Both the position numbers and the translations under genes were made by a program. A DNA stretch of 64,000 nt from JAAXPZ01 sp965215705 (GTDB taxonomy: Bacteria > Campylobacterota > Campylobacteria > Campylobacterales > Sulfurovaceae). The stretch covers positions 186,001-250,000 of the forward strand of contig CBDCEE010000008.1 of assembly GCA_965215705.1 (NCBI GenBank), read 5' to 3'. The notes beneath the pieces were generated by a model. It was not told the DNA's origin, ran no database searches, and worked only from the letters and a program-made list of their open reading frames with translations. Positions 52,771 to 60,981 of this stretch are shown here, piece by piece. Within the stretch, counting starts at the first letter, position 1. Each line of letters opens with the position of its first letter.

Positions 52771-53362
52771 ATCTTGTCACCTTCAGCATATCGCCCACAT
52801 CTTCATATACAGCATATCTATCCTCTGCCTTGCCATCTATAAACTCCAGGGTATCTCCAGAGATCCCAACCCAGCCTATCTGTTTGGCAGGGACACCCAC
52901 AACCAAGGCATGGGGCTTGACATCTCTACTGACTACCGCTCCGCTGCCTATCAGTGCATATGTACCGACCGTCACTCCACAGATGATCGTGGCATTGGCT
53001 CCGATGGTGCAGCCTTGTTTGAGTAGTGTTCTTTTGAACTCTTGCTTTCTAGAGATGAAAGCCCGAGGATTAATCACATTGGTAAAGACCACGGAAGGGC
53101 CCACAAAGACATCATCCTCTATCTCTACGCCTTGATAGATCGAGATATTGTTCTGTATCTTGACACCGTTGCCTATGACCACATCAGGGCCCACCACACA
53201 GTTCTGTCCAAAGGAACATCTCTTACCAATGGTCGTACCCGATAAGATGTGAGAAAAATGCCAGATCTTCGTATCGTCTCCGATCGTTGTACCTTGATCT
53301 ATAATGGCTGTTTCATGACAGTAGTAGTTTTTGGTTTTTGGTTTTTGGTTTTTGGTTTTCAT
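52760..53362 (-). CDS. wbpD: UDP-2-acetamido-3-amino-2,3-dideoxy-glucuronate N-acetyltransferase (WbpD type)
   Basis: A 200-residue left-handed beta-helix enzyme: IWHFSHILSGTTIGKRCSFGQN, NGVKIQNNISIYQGVEIED and the FTNVINPRA and ALVVGVPAKQIGWVG stretches match WbpD/WlbB. It acetylates the 3-amino group of UDP-GlcNAc(3NH2)A. The family part starts at NYYCHETA; the first 12 residues (MKTKNQKPKTKN) are translated from a TTTTTGG repeat array. The ATG overlaps the IVP stop as ATGA. A one-unit change in the array would shift this frame. Confidence 0.9.
   Translation of the reverse strand: MKTKNQKPKTKNYYCHETAIIDQGTTIGDDTKIWHFSHILSGTTIGKRCSFGQNCVVGPDVVIGNGVKIQNNISIYQGVEIEDDVFVGPSVVFTNVINPRAFISRKQEFKRTLLKQGCTIGANATIICGVTVGTYALIGSGAVVSRDVKPHALVVGVPAKQIGWVGISGDTLEFIDGKAEDRYAVYEDVGDMLKVTRFDR
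53328..53359. repeat. (TTTTTGG)4 heptamer array at the 5' end of wbpD
   Basis: Four perfect 7-bp units at 53328-53355 are followed by TTTT. The array is directly inside the wbpD reading frame (codons 2-12) and faces the opposite way to the arrays at 53727 and 54718. Seven is not a multiple of three, so slippage would alter the frame. Confidence 0.85.
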
Positions 53363-53712
53363 ATTGCATTCTTTATCGATGTAATTAATGCATTGAGCAT
53401 TTTTTTGATACTTATGATTTCACTTTTCATTTTTTCCGTACTTGAGATATAACCAACATTTTTAGCAATTAGCAGTTGTGTCTCGAGTTCACATAGTGAG
53501 CCTAAAGAGATATATAGAAACTGAATAAACTCTTTTTTTGAGTTTCTGGAGCTTCCCTCCGCAATATTACTGGGTACTGAAACTGCAGATCTACGAATTT
53601 GGTCAGAGAGGGCATACGTTTCTTCTTTGGGTAACAACTTTACAAGTTGATAAACATTTGTAACTAGTACCATTGACTTTTGCCAAACTTCCAAATTCTC
53701 ATAACCAGTCAT
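53359..53712 (-). CDS. Four-helix-bundle protein (S23 / intervening-sequence protein family)
   Basis: A 117-residue helical protein: YENLEVWQKSMVLVTNVYQLV, LSDQIRRSAVSVPSNIAEGSSR and FIQFLYISLGSLCELETQL are the family hallmarks. Members are encoded in intervening sequences of 23S rRNA genes and also scattered alone in genomes; the molecular function is unclear, and a related fold is the Avd protein of retroelements. GGAGG lies 9 nt before the ATG. It separates wbpD from wbpB within the operon and is bordered by 7-bp repeat arrays in opposite orientation, which suggests insertion as a unit. Confidence 0.9.
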   Translation of the reverse strand: MTGYENLEVWQKSMVLVTNVYQLVKLLPKEETYALSDQIRRSAVSVPSNIAEGSSRNSKKEFIQFLYISLGSLCELETQLLIAKNVGYISSTEKMKSEIISIKKMLNALITSIKNAI

Positions 53713-53726
53713 AAATTTAATCCTCC

Positions 53727-53761
53727 AACCAAAAACGAAAAACCATCAACCAAGAACCAAT
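53727..53761. repeat. Degenerate AACCANN heptamer array upstream of the IVP gene
   Basis: Five 7-bp units AACCAAA, AACGAAA, AACCATC, AACCAAG, AACCAAT. The wbpB stop codon lies within it and the last residues LVLG of WbpB are encoded by it. Same unit family and same length as the array at 54718-54752. Confidence 0.75.
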
Positions 53762-54705
53762 TTACAGAAGGGATGATAATCTCCCTTGAGTCCGATAGGA
53801 TCCAAACCTCTGATGGTTGCAACGGTACGGATAGAACCATATGCCTCATCCAGTCCGAAGCCATTGCCTTTGAGTATCTCTTCGTAGCTTCGTGTATGTA
53901 AGTCTGTAAATCCACCACTAAACTCTATCTCTTCTCCATCCACGGTGATACTTCTATAGGTTCTCTGCCCTGTGGCTTTGACCGCATCAGGGATATAGTC
54001 ATAGTTGACCGAGAGGAACCATCGTACCGTCGCATGCTTGAGCTTGAAGCTCCCTGCACTCACATCAGCTGTTTTCACATGTACCACGCTCTCCTGCACC
54101 TCACCAAAGATCCAGCTGAGCATATCATAAAAATGCACACCGATATTGGATGCCAAGCCGCCTGATTTCTTCTCTTGACCCTTCCAACTCTCAAAATACC
54201 ATTTTCCTCTGCTCGTGAGGTAGGTCAGATCAATCTCATAGGTTTTGTGCGGATTCTTTTCCAGTGCTGCAGATACTTTCTCTTTGAGTGCCATGATAGA
54301 GGGGTGGAGTCTGAGCTGCAAGATATTGTATACGCTTTTGCCCGTCTCATTTTCCAGTACTTTCAAAGCATCGATATCTGCAGGATCCAGTACCAGCGGT
54401 TTTTCACAAATCGCATCTGCCCCATTTTGAAGTGCCAATCGGATATGGCTTTTATGGAGATAGTTCGGGGTAGCGATAGAGATATACTCGATCTTCTCTT
54501 TTTGCGTTCTTTTCCAGTGATCCAGAAAATCCTCAAACCTCTCCAGCTCAGTAAAAAACTCTGCCTGAGGGAAATGGCTATCCATAATACCTATCCCATC
54601 ATAAGGATCCAGTGCAGCAACAAGATCATTGCCTGTGTCTCTGATCGCTTTCATGTGGCGGGGTGCAATGTATCCTGAAGCGCCAATCAATGCAAAGTTT
54701 TTCAT
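53746..54705 (-). CDS. wbpB: UDP-GlcNAcA 3-dehydrogenase (WbpB type), Gfo/Idh/MocA family
   Basis: WbpB oxidises C3 of UDP-GlcNAcA with NAD before amination. The Rossmann start MKNFALIGASGYIAPRHMKAI, the ISIATPNYLHKSHI strand with the family EKPLVL (CEKPL) motif, and GGLASNIGVHFYDML with the catalytic-region His are visible in 319 residues. The ATG at 54705 has AAGGAT in front; an open frame upstream is only translated repeat. The C-terminus seems to be rewritten by the adjoining heptamer array. Confidence 0.9.
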   Translation of the reverse strand: MKNFALIGASGYIAPRHMKAIRDTGNDLVAALDPYDGIGIMDSHFPQAEFFTELERFEDFLDHWKRTQKEKIEYISIATPNYLHKSHIRLALQNGADAICEKPLVLDPADIDALKVLENETGKSVYNILQLRLHPSIMALKEKVSAALEKNPHKTYEIDLTYLTSRGKWYFESWKGQEKKSGGLASNIGVHFYDMLSWIFGEVQESVVHVKTADVSAGSFKLKHATVRWFLSVNYDYIPDAVKATGQRTYRSITVDGEEIEFSGGFTDLHTRSYEEILKGNGFGLDEAYGSIRTVATIRGLDPIGLKGDYHPFCKLVLG

Positions 54706-54717
54706 ATTTATCCTTTC

Positions 54718-54752
54718 AACCAAAAACCAGAGACCAGAGACCAAAAACCAAT
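54718..54752. repeat. AACCARA-type heptamer array between wbpA and wbpB
   Basis: Five 7-bp units: AACCAAA, AACCAGA, GACCAGA, GACCAAA, AACCAAT. It fills the space from the wbpA stop to the wbpB ribosome site and ends on the same AACCAAT as the array at 53727-53761. Confidence 0.8.
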
Positions 54753-56020
54753 TACAGCCTCCATGTAGGCTCTTTAACGATACCTTTGACATCTATGACC
54801 ACAGGGGCACCACGAGAGAGCCCAAGATACTCTGCTTGTATGATCTCTTTAAATCGCTCATGCCCCACGGCAACAATGATCGCATCATAACGATGTGTAC
54901 CATAAGGCAGGGTATCGATAAAGGGAACATCTTTCGATAGCCTGTCACTCTCATCTACCCAATAGTCATAGACCTCAACATCACAGGCAAACTCTTGCAA
55001 CTCTTTGATGATATCAAGTACCTTACTGTTTCGCATATCTGGGCAGTCCTCTTTGAACGTTACGCCTAGTATCAGTACTTTGGCTCCGTTGAGCTTCTTA
55101 TCATTTCTGACCATGTATTTGATCGCTTTGTCGGCGATTAGTTTACTGATGCTGTTATTGATGTTCCTTGCCCCGAGGATGAGATTAGGGGTATATCCCA
55201 ATGCTTGTGCTTTGTGGGTCAGATAGTAGGGGTCAACCCCGATACAGTGTCCTCCAACCAATCCTGGAGTAAAGGGGATAAAATTCCATTTCGTCCCTGC
55301 AGCCTCCAGCACAGCCCTGGTATCTATCCCCATCATATCAAAGATCATTGCCAACTCATTCATCAGTGCGATATTGACATCCCGCTGTGTGTTTTCAATT
55401 ACTTTTGCCGCTTCTGCCACCTTGATACTGGGTGCCAAGTGCGTGCCTGCTGTGATAATATTCTGATAAAGGGCATCTACTTTTTGTGCCGTCTCAGGAG
55501 TAGACCCAGAGGTGATCTTCAAGATTTGGGTTACTGTGTGTTTTTTATCTCCAGGATTGATCCGCTCAGGAGAATACCCACAGAAAAAGTCTTGATTGAA
55601 TTTCAGCCCAGATGCCCTTTCCAGTTCTGGGACGCATATCTCCTCAGTCACCCCGGGATAGACTGTCGACTCGTAGATCACGATATCTTCCCCCTTGAGC
55701 ACACTTCCTACTGCTTGAGACGACTTGGCCAGTGGGGTCAGGTCAGGTTCATTTTCATTGTCTATCGGTGTAGGTACAGTCACTATATAGATATTACATG
55801 CTTTGATATCTTCGATATGCGTGGTAAACACCATCCCATTGGCAAGCATCTCTTTAACCTGTGTTTCGGAAAGCTCTAATGTTCTATCAAACGCACTTTT
55901 CAGCTCGTCCACTCTCTCCTGATTGATATCAAACCCTACTACGTGATACTTCGCGGCAAAGGCATGTGCCAATGGCAAGCCTACATACCCCAATCCTATA
56001 ATGGCTATTCTGTCTTGCAT
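54752..56020 (-). CDS. wbpA: UDP-N-acetyl-D-glucosamine 6-dehydrogenase (WbpA/TviB type)
   Basis: The enzyme oxidises UDP-GlcNAc to UDP-GlcNAcA. The 422-residue protein has the NAD loop IAIIGLGYVGLPLAHAF, the family YGDH motif with ESTVYPGVTEE, and GLVGGHCIGVDPYYL; the catalytic Cys is expected near the late GVTFKEDCPDMRNSK (the cysteine in KEDCPD). The start MQDRIAIIG at 56020 is preferred to an ATG 15 nt upstream. It is the first gene of the locus, about 30 nt after a -10 box. Confidence 0.92.
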   Translation of the reverse strand: MQDRIAIIGLGYVGLPLAHAFAAKYHVVGFDINQERVDELKSAFDRTLELSETQVKEMLANGMVFTTHIEDIKACNIYIVTVPTPIDNENEPDLTPLAKSSQAVGSVLKGEDIVIYESTVYPGVTEEICVPELERASGLKFNQDFFCGYSPERINPGDKKHTVTQILKITSGSTPETAQKVDALYQNIITAGTHLAPSIKVAEAAKVIENTQRDVNIALMNELAMIFDMMGIDTRAVLEAAGTKWNFIPFTPGLVGGHCIGVDPYYLTHKAQALGYTPNLILGARNINNSISKLIADKAIKYMVRNDKKLNGAKVLILGVTFKEDCPDMRNSKVLDIIKELQEFACDVEVYDYWVDESDRLSKDVPFIDTLPYGTHRYDAIIVAVGHERFKEIIQAEYLGLSRGAPVVIDVKGIVKEPTWRL

Positions 56021-56048
56021 GCATTTTTCTTTCAAAAGAGTTTTTATT

Positions 56049-56101
56049 ATTATACCCTAAAACCCTTACCACAAAATACTCTTATCCTAACCTGCTATAA
56101 T
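56049..56101. promoter_or_regulatory. Divergent promoters for the glycan locus and dcd
   Basis: TATAAT on the minus strand at 56049-56054 reads toward wbpA, and TATAAT on the plus strand at 56096-56101 toward dcd (29 nt before its ATG). No other promoter of this quality is visible inside the locus, so most of 40.4-56.0 kb may be one transcript. Confidence 0.5.
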
Positions 56102-56129
56102 TGCGTCAGTAAAAGTACAAAGGGTTAAC

Positions 56130-56696
56130 ATGGGACTAAAGTCAGATAAATGGATACGTGAAAAATCACTTAACGAGGAGATGATCACTCCTTTTTGTGA
56201 GGGGCTGGTTGGTGAAGGTGTAGTAAGCTATGGATTGAGTTCTTATGGCTACGATATCAGGGTCTCTAATGAGTTTAAGATCTTCACCAACATCAATGCA
56301 GAAGTCGTAGACCCCAAGGATTTCAACCAAAACAATGTGGTGGATTTTAAAGGGGATGTCTGTATCGTTCCTCCCAACTCTTTCGCATTGGCACGCACCA
56401 TAGAATACTTTAAAATGCCCAGTGACACGCTAGCAATCTGTCTAGGCAAGAGTACCTATGCTAGGTGTGGCATTATCGTCAATGTTACTCCATTTGAGCC
56501 AGGATTTGAGGGGCATATCACCATAGAGATATCCAATACTACCCCTCTTCCCGCCAAGATCTATGCTAATGAAGGGATCGCGCAAGTACTTTTCCTTCAA
56601 GGGGATGAACCGTGCGAGACCACCTACTCGGACAGAAAAGGAAAGTATCAAAGCCAGACAGGGATCACCCTCCCACGTATATTGAAAAAAAGTTAA
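56130..56696 (+). CDS. dcd: dCTP deaminase
   Basis: Dcd converts dCTP to dUTP for thymidylate synthesis. The 188-residue protein shows SYGLSSYGYDIRVSNEFKIF and the nucleotide-binding GKSTYARCGIIVNVTPFEPGFEGH (landmarks KSTYARCG and TPFEPGFEG), which carries the catalytic Glu. This is the single-function type. AAAGGG precedes the ATG. Confidence 0.96.
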   Translation: MGLKSDKWIREKSLNEEMITPFCEGLVGEGVVSYGLSSYGYDIRVSNEFKIFTNINAEVVDPKDFNQNNVVDFKGDVCIVPPNSFALARTIEYFKMPSDTLAICLGKSTYARCGIIVNVTPFEPGFEGHITIEISNTTPLPAKIYANEGIAQVLFLQGDEPCETTYSDRKGKYQSQTGITLPRILKKS

Positions 56697-56728
56697 GCGC
56701 TGTTATATCATCATTAATGATATTTGAC

Positions 56729-56734
56729 TACAAT
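56729..56734 (+). promoter_or_regulatory. -10 box of the BON-LysM gene
   Basis: TACAAT lies 28 nt before the ATG at 56763, with AAGGAGA as ribosome site. Confidence 0.4.
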
Positions 56735-56762
56735 TATAGATATATAAACACAAGGAGAATGA

Positions 56763-57224
56763 ATGGGATTTTTTGATTTTGTCAAAAATGCTGGTAAAAA
56801 ACTACTAGGTAAAGGGGATGACAATGCTGCCATCCAAAAAGAGATAGAAGAGAGCTTTGAAGAGGTGCCTGTACAGGGTCTCGTCGTAGAGGTAGACGGG
56901 CATAAGGTCACACTAGCTGGCGTTGCCAGTTGTAATGATACACGAGAGAAGTGTATCCTCATTGCGGGTAATGTTGAAGGTGTTGAGGCAGTCAGTGCAG
57001 ACCAACTTGTCTCCGTGGAGCAGATCAGCGAAGAAAATACCAGAGAGCTTCCTGAGCCTACCTTTTACACGATCAAAAAAGGCGATACACTCTGGAGGAT
57101 TGCCAGCCATTTCTACAAAGATGGTAGCAAGTACCCTATCATTGTAGAAGCCAATATCGAGGTTATCAAAGATCCAGACCTTATCTACCCAGGTCAAGCG
57201 ATCAGGATCCCTGACATCGCATAA
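56763..57224 (+). CDS. BON-LysM protein (Kbp/YgaU-like)
   Basis: A 153-residue protein of the Kbp type: a BON domain at about residues 20-85 (GLVVEVDGHKVTLAGVA, VEGVEAVSADQL) and a LysM domain at about residues 100-150 (FYTIKKGDTLWRIASHFY through YPGQAIRIPDI). The Escherichia coli homologue binds potassium ions in the cytoplasm. No signal peptide is seen, in line with that. AAGGAGA lies before the ATG, and a hairpin follows the stop. Confidence 0.9.
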   Translation: MGFFDFVKNAGKKLLGKGDDNAAIQKEIEESFEEVPVQGLVVEVDGHKVTLAGVASCNDTREKCILIAGNVEGVEAVSADQLVSVEQISEENTRELPEPTFYTIKKGDTLWRIASHFYKDGSKYPIIVEANIEVIKDPDLIYPGQAIRIPDIA

Positions 57225-57229
57225 GTATC

Positions 57230-57250
57230 TGTGGCAGTTGCACTGCCACA
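57230..57250 (+). terminator. Hairpin after the BON-LysM gene
   Basis: TGTGGCAGT-TGC-ACTGCCACA is a perfect 9-bp stem with 3-nt loop, 5 bp beyond the stop. No U-run follows immediately, so it may be a transcript-end stem rather than a strong terminator. Confidence 0.5.
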
Positions 57251-57307
57251 CCCACACAATTCTCTCCCTCTTCACCCTGAACTATTCGCTTTTTCAAGCA
57301 TTTCTGC

Positions 57308-57313
57308 TACAAT
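57308..57313 (+). promoter_or_regulatory. -10 box of topA
   Basis: TACAAT lies 32 nt before the topA ATG. Confidence 0.4.
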
Positions 57314-57345
57314 ACCAAAAATTTATAGTTATAAAGTAAGCAATC

Positions 57346-59544
57346 ATGAAAAATCTGATCATTGTCGAATCACCGGCTAAAGCACGTACGATTACCAATT
57401 TTTTGGGCAAAGAGTATAAAGTTATTGCCTCCAAAGGGCATATCAGAGATCTACCCAAGAGCTCTTTTGGTATCACCGTCGATGAAGAGAGTGGGGATTT
57501 TGTGCCTAAGTATTCTATCCCTAGAGAAGCCAACCCTACTGTCAAAGAGCTCAAAAAGCTGGCAAAAGCAGCCGAGACCATCTATATCGCGACGGATGAG
57601 GACCGTGAAGGGGAGGCGATCGGATATCATATCGCCAAAGCCATAGGTAAAGAGCCCACGGAGCTGCCTAGAATCGTCTTTCATGAGATCACTAAGAGTG
57701 CGATCAACCATGCACTGGAAAACCCACGCAAGGTCGATATGGACTCGGTAGATGCCCAACAGACCCGAAGACTACTTGACCGTATCGTAGGATACAAACT
57801 CTCTCCACTGCTTGCGAGCAAGATCCAGAGAGGACTCAGTGCAGGTAGAGTCCAGAGCTCTACTCTCAAGATCGTAGTAGACAGAGAGCGAGAGATCAAA
57901 GCCTTCAAGCCGGAAGAGTACTGGAGTATCGATGCCCTTTTTCAAAAAGAGATCGACTCCTCCATCTATAGTTTTGAAGACAAGAAGATAGAGAAGATGA
58001 CACTGGGGAACGAAGCTTCTGCCTCTCAGATCGTAGCGTCTGCCAAAGGAGAATCCTTCACCGTCACCTCTATCGACACCAGCAAACGCAAGACCAAGAC
58101 ACCTCCACCATTTATGACCTCTACCTTGCAGCAAAGTGCTTCCACACAACTGGGGTTCTCTCCCAAAAAGACCATGATGGTCGCACAGAAGCTCTATGAA
58201 GGGGTAAAGACAGATAATGGCACTATGGGTGTCATCACCTATATGAGAACAGACTCACTCAACCTCGCCAAAGAGGCAGTGACTTCTGCCAGAGAGTTTA
58301 TCTCAGCAGAGTTTGGAGCGAAATACCTCCCCAGCAAGCCAAAGAACTACGCCACCAAATCCAAAGGTGCCCAAGAGGCACACGAAGCGATCCGACCCAC
58401 CATCGTTACTTTTACCCCACAGATCGCACAAAACTATCTCGGAGCAGATGAACTAAAGCTCTATAGGCTCATCTACAACCGTTTCCTCGCCTGCCAAATG
58501 ACAGAGGCAGAGTTTGAGACACAGACGATCCTCTTTAGTGGAGAGAAGTCAGTGTTTAAAGCCAGTGGCAGGAAAATGCTTTTCGACGGCTTTTATAAAG
58601 TCACAGGATACACTGAAAAAGATAAGCTGCTACCTGAACTTCAAAAGGGGCAGGCTGTCAGCATGGATGATATCAAAGCAGAGCAACACTTCACAGAGCC
58701 ACCACCACGCTACAATGAAGCCAGTCTTATCAAGAAGCTGGAGTCACTGGGTATTGGCCGTCCAAGTACCTATGCCCCCACCGTCACTACACTACAGACG
58801 CGTAAATACATAGAGCTAGAGAAGAAACGCATCCATCCTACAGAGGTTGCCTTTACGGTCATTGAGATGTTAGAGGAGCACTTCCCTGACATTGTAGACA
58901 GTGGATTTACTGCCACGATGGAGGAGACACTCGACCTGGTAGCTGAGGGCAAGAAGCATTGGCAAGAGATCCTCAAAGAGTTTTATGCCCCTTTTATGAA
59001 GCGCATAGAGGATGGCAAGAAAAATATCAAAAGCCTCAAGCAAGCGATCCCCACAGGCGAGGATTGTCCCAAATGTGGCTCTGAGCTTCTACTCAGAAAA
59101 GGTCGTTACGGTGAGTTTATCGCCTGCTCCAACTTTCCCAAGTGCAAATACACCAAAAACCCGGATGGCACAGAAAAAGAGGAGCCTGAAGCTACGGATG
59201 AAGTATGTGATAAGTGTGGATCCCCTATGGTCATCAAGGACTCTAGACGAGGGAAATTCCTTGCTTGCTCCGCCTATCCCAAGTGTAAAAATGCCAAATC
59301 TCTCACCCCTCCTAGAGAACTGGATGTCCCTTGCCCACTCTGTGGAGGGAAGATACAGGAGAGAGAAGGTAAAAGAGGGAAATTCTTTGGCTGTGCAAAC
59401 TATCCCAAATGTAAATTTATCTCCAACTTTGAACCTGTAGAGAAAAAGTGCCCGGAATGTGACTATATCATGGGCAAAAAAACCCTTCGCGGGAAAGAGG
59501 TCTATGAGTGTCTCAAATGCAAACACAAGATAGATGCTCCATAG
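57346..59544 (+). CDS. topA: DNA topoisomerase I
   Basis: Topoisomerase I relaxes negative supercoils, balancing gyrase. The TOPRIM domain (NLIIVESPAKARTI, ATDEDREGEAIGYHI), the active-site Tyr in VITYMRTDSLNL at about residue 302, and four C-terminal zinc-ribbon units (CPKCGSELL, CDKCGSPMV, CPLCGGKIQ, CPECDYIMG) are visible in 732 residues. All four units keep the two cysteine pairs. The antiporter gene follows after 15 nt. Confidence 0.97.
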   Translation: MKNLIIVESPAKARTITNFLGKEYKVIASKGHIRDLPKSSFGITVDEESGDFVPKYSIPREANPTVKELKKLAKAAETIYIATDEDREGEAIGYHIAKAIGKEPTELPRIVFHEITKSAINHALENPRKVDMDSVDAQQTRRLLDRIVGYKLSPLLASKIQRGLSAGRVQSSTLKIVVDREREIKAFKPEEYWSIDALFQKEIDSSIYSFEDKKIEKMTLGNEASASQIVASAKGESFTVTSIDTSKRKTKTPPPFMTSTLQQSASTQLGFSPKKTMMVAQKLYEGVKTDNGTMGVITYMRTDSLNLAKEAVTSAREFISAEFGAKYLPSKPKNYATKSKGAQEAHEAIRPTIVTFTPQIAQNYLGADELKLYRLIYNRFLACQMTEAEFETQTILFSGEKSVFKASGRKMLFDGFYKVTGYTEKDKLLPELQKGQAVSMDDIKAEQHFTEPPPRYNEASLIKKLESLGIGRPSTYAPTVTTLQTRKYIELEKKRIHPTEVAFTVIEMLEEHFPDIVDSGFTATMEETLDLVAEGKKHWQEILKEFYAPFMKRIEDGKKNIKSLKQAIPTGEDCPKCGSELLLRKGRYGEFIACSNFPKCKYTKNPDGTEKEEPEATDEVCDKCGSPMVIKDSRRGKFLACSAYPKCKNAKSLTPPRELDVPCPLCGGKIQEREGKRGKFFGCANYPKCKFISNFEPVEKKCPECDYIMGKKTLRGKEVYECLKCKHKIDAP

Positions 59545-59559
59545 CGGCAGACCTATATT

Positions 59560-60732
59560 ATGCCTGCTGAGATCACCCTCCTGCTCACCATCTCCCTGAT
59601 CATCTGGGGGGCACCGTTCCTAGCCAAACTCATACGTATGCCTACCACACCGGTAGAGATTATTCTGGGTTCCATCATGGCATTTACCGGACTAATCCGG
59701 CATCATGAGTATTTTGATATTGTTGCAGAGGTGGGGTTTCTCTATCTGATGTTCCTTGCCGGTATGGAAGTAGATCTTAAACAGATCACCAAGAGCCCCA
59801 AAGTATTGATACGCAAAGCGATCTTTTTTATCCTCTCTCTTGGCATACTTGCTTTTGGAAGTGGGCTGCTCTTTGATCTCAATACTATCGTAGTCATTTC
59901 GCTCCCTCTCATCTCTATAGGGCTACTTGCCTCCCTCTCCAAAAATTACGGCAAAGAGGAAGAGTGGATCAAGCTCGCCTTTATCGTGGGCGTATTGGGA
60001 GAGGTTGCCAGTATCGCTACTTTGACAGTGATTGATGCAGTGAGCAGTGTAGGCTTTGGGCTGGAGCTTTTTGAAAAGCTGGGGTATCTGTTCCTGTTCA
60101 TTATAGCGATCTATCTACTCTATCGCATGCTACATCTTCTTTTTTGGGGGTATCCCGAACTCAAGTCTACCCTCATGCCAAAGTTTGATACCTCTGATCA
60201 GGACGTAAGGCTGGCGATCGCCCTCTTCTTCATCCTGATCTCTCTCATGCTGGCACTGGATCTTGAGTTGGCATTGGGTACCTTTATCGCTGGGGTAGCG
60301 ATCTCTGCATTTTTCCACCATGAGAAGCATCTGGAAGAGAAGATGAGCAGCCTTGGATTTGGCTTTCTTGTCCCCCTTTTCTTTATCCATGTAGGCTCCT
60401 CTTTTGACCTCAACGCCCTGATCTACCCTCGTGTAGTCACGGGTGCCCTACTCATCACGCTCTTGATGATAGGGATGCGTCTACTGGCAGGGTTTTATCT
60501 CAAGCATCTTTATGGACCACGTAATGCTCTGTTGGCTGCCCTCGCACTCTCTATGCCATTGACCCTATTGATCGCTGTAGCTACGATAGGCTATACAGCA
60601 AGCATTATTGATATCATCATCTACTATCAATTGATCTTGGCAAGTCTTTTTGAAGTGATCATCTCCATGTTAGCGATCAAACTGATAAGAAAAAGGAAGG
60701 ATACTCAGATAGAAGAGAATGCTACTCCGTAA
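59560..60732 (+). CDS. CPA2-family cation:proton antiporter
   Basis: A 390-residue membrane protein with about 12-13 helices of the KefB/NapA type. The first helices (ITLLLTISLIIWGAPFLAKL and EIILGSIMAFTGL) and FLYLMFLAGMEVDLKQ are family hallmarks; a later LALDLELALGTFIAGVAIS follows. No TrkA-N domain is attached, so it is not a complete Kef channel. Sodium or potassium exchange for protons is likely. The ATG follows topA closely and the 3' end overlaps the convergent FtsB-like gene by 11 nt. Confidence 0.85.
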   Translation: MPAEITLLLTISLIIWGAPFLAKLIRMPTTPVEIILGSIMAFTGLIRHHEYFDIVAEVGFLYLMFLAGMEVDLKQITKSPKVLIRKAIFFILSLGILAFGSGLLFDLNTIVVISLPLISIGLLASLSKNYGKEEEWIKLAFIVGVLGEVASIATLTVIDAVSSVGFGLELFEKLGYLFLFIIAIYLLYRMLHLLFWGYPELKSTLMPKFDTSDQDVRLAIALFFILISLMLALDLELALGTFIAGVAISAFFHHEKHLEEKMSSLGFGFLVPLFFIHVGSSFDLNALIYPRVVTGALLITLLMIGMRLLAGFYLKHLYGPRNALLAALALSMPLTLLIAVATIGYTASIIDIIIYYQLILASLFEVIISMLAIKLIRKRKDTQIEENATP

Positions 60733-60970
60733 GCTGAAGTAGTTCAAAATACTCTTTCTGGAGCTTTTGGTTGGAGGTTTTGATCTCTTTTCTCTCTAGG
60801 GTAAGGCTCTCTTTTTCATGCTGTAGGCGATTGAGTACTATCAGAGAATTATCGCCAAAAAGCAGTACCCCTATATAGAGTCCCAAAGCCACGATCCCTA
60901 GCAGGATCAAGAGTATACTCTTGAGAGAAAATCCGAGCCATTCATACTGGTTAAAGACGGTAGAGGACAA
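60722..60970 (-). CDS. FtsB/DivIC-like septum formation protein
   Basis: An 82-residue protein with a short cytoplasmic N-terminus, one membrane helix (about residues 17-40) and a coiled coil (LNRLQHEKESLTLERKEIK), the layout of FtsB/DivIC, which links FtsL and FtsQ at the division site. It starts with TTG: AGGAG is 8 nt upstream and the sequence has no other Met. It lies 11 nt after eno, an order common in the phylum. Confidence 0.7.
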   Translation of the reverse strand: MSSTVFNQYEWLGFSLKSILLILLGIVALGLYIGVLLFGDNSLIVLNRLQHEKESLTLERKEIKTSNQKLQKEYFELLQLTE

Positions 60971-60981
60971 CTGCCACTCTC

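Noticed and set aside
53328..54752. Heptamer arrays as a CRISPR
   Set aside because: Units are 7 bp with no spacers, and no cas genes are present.
54706..54792. Upstream extension of WbpB with WFLVSGLWFLVE-like residues
   Set aside because: These residues are the translated heptamer array; a good ribosome site precedes the ATG at 54705.
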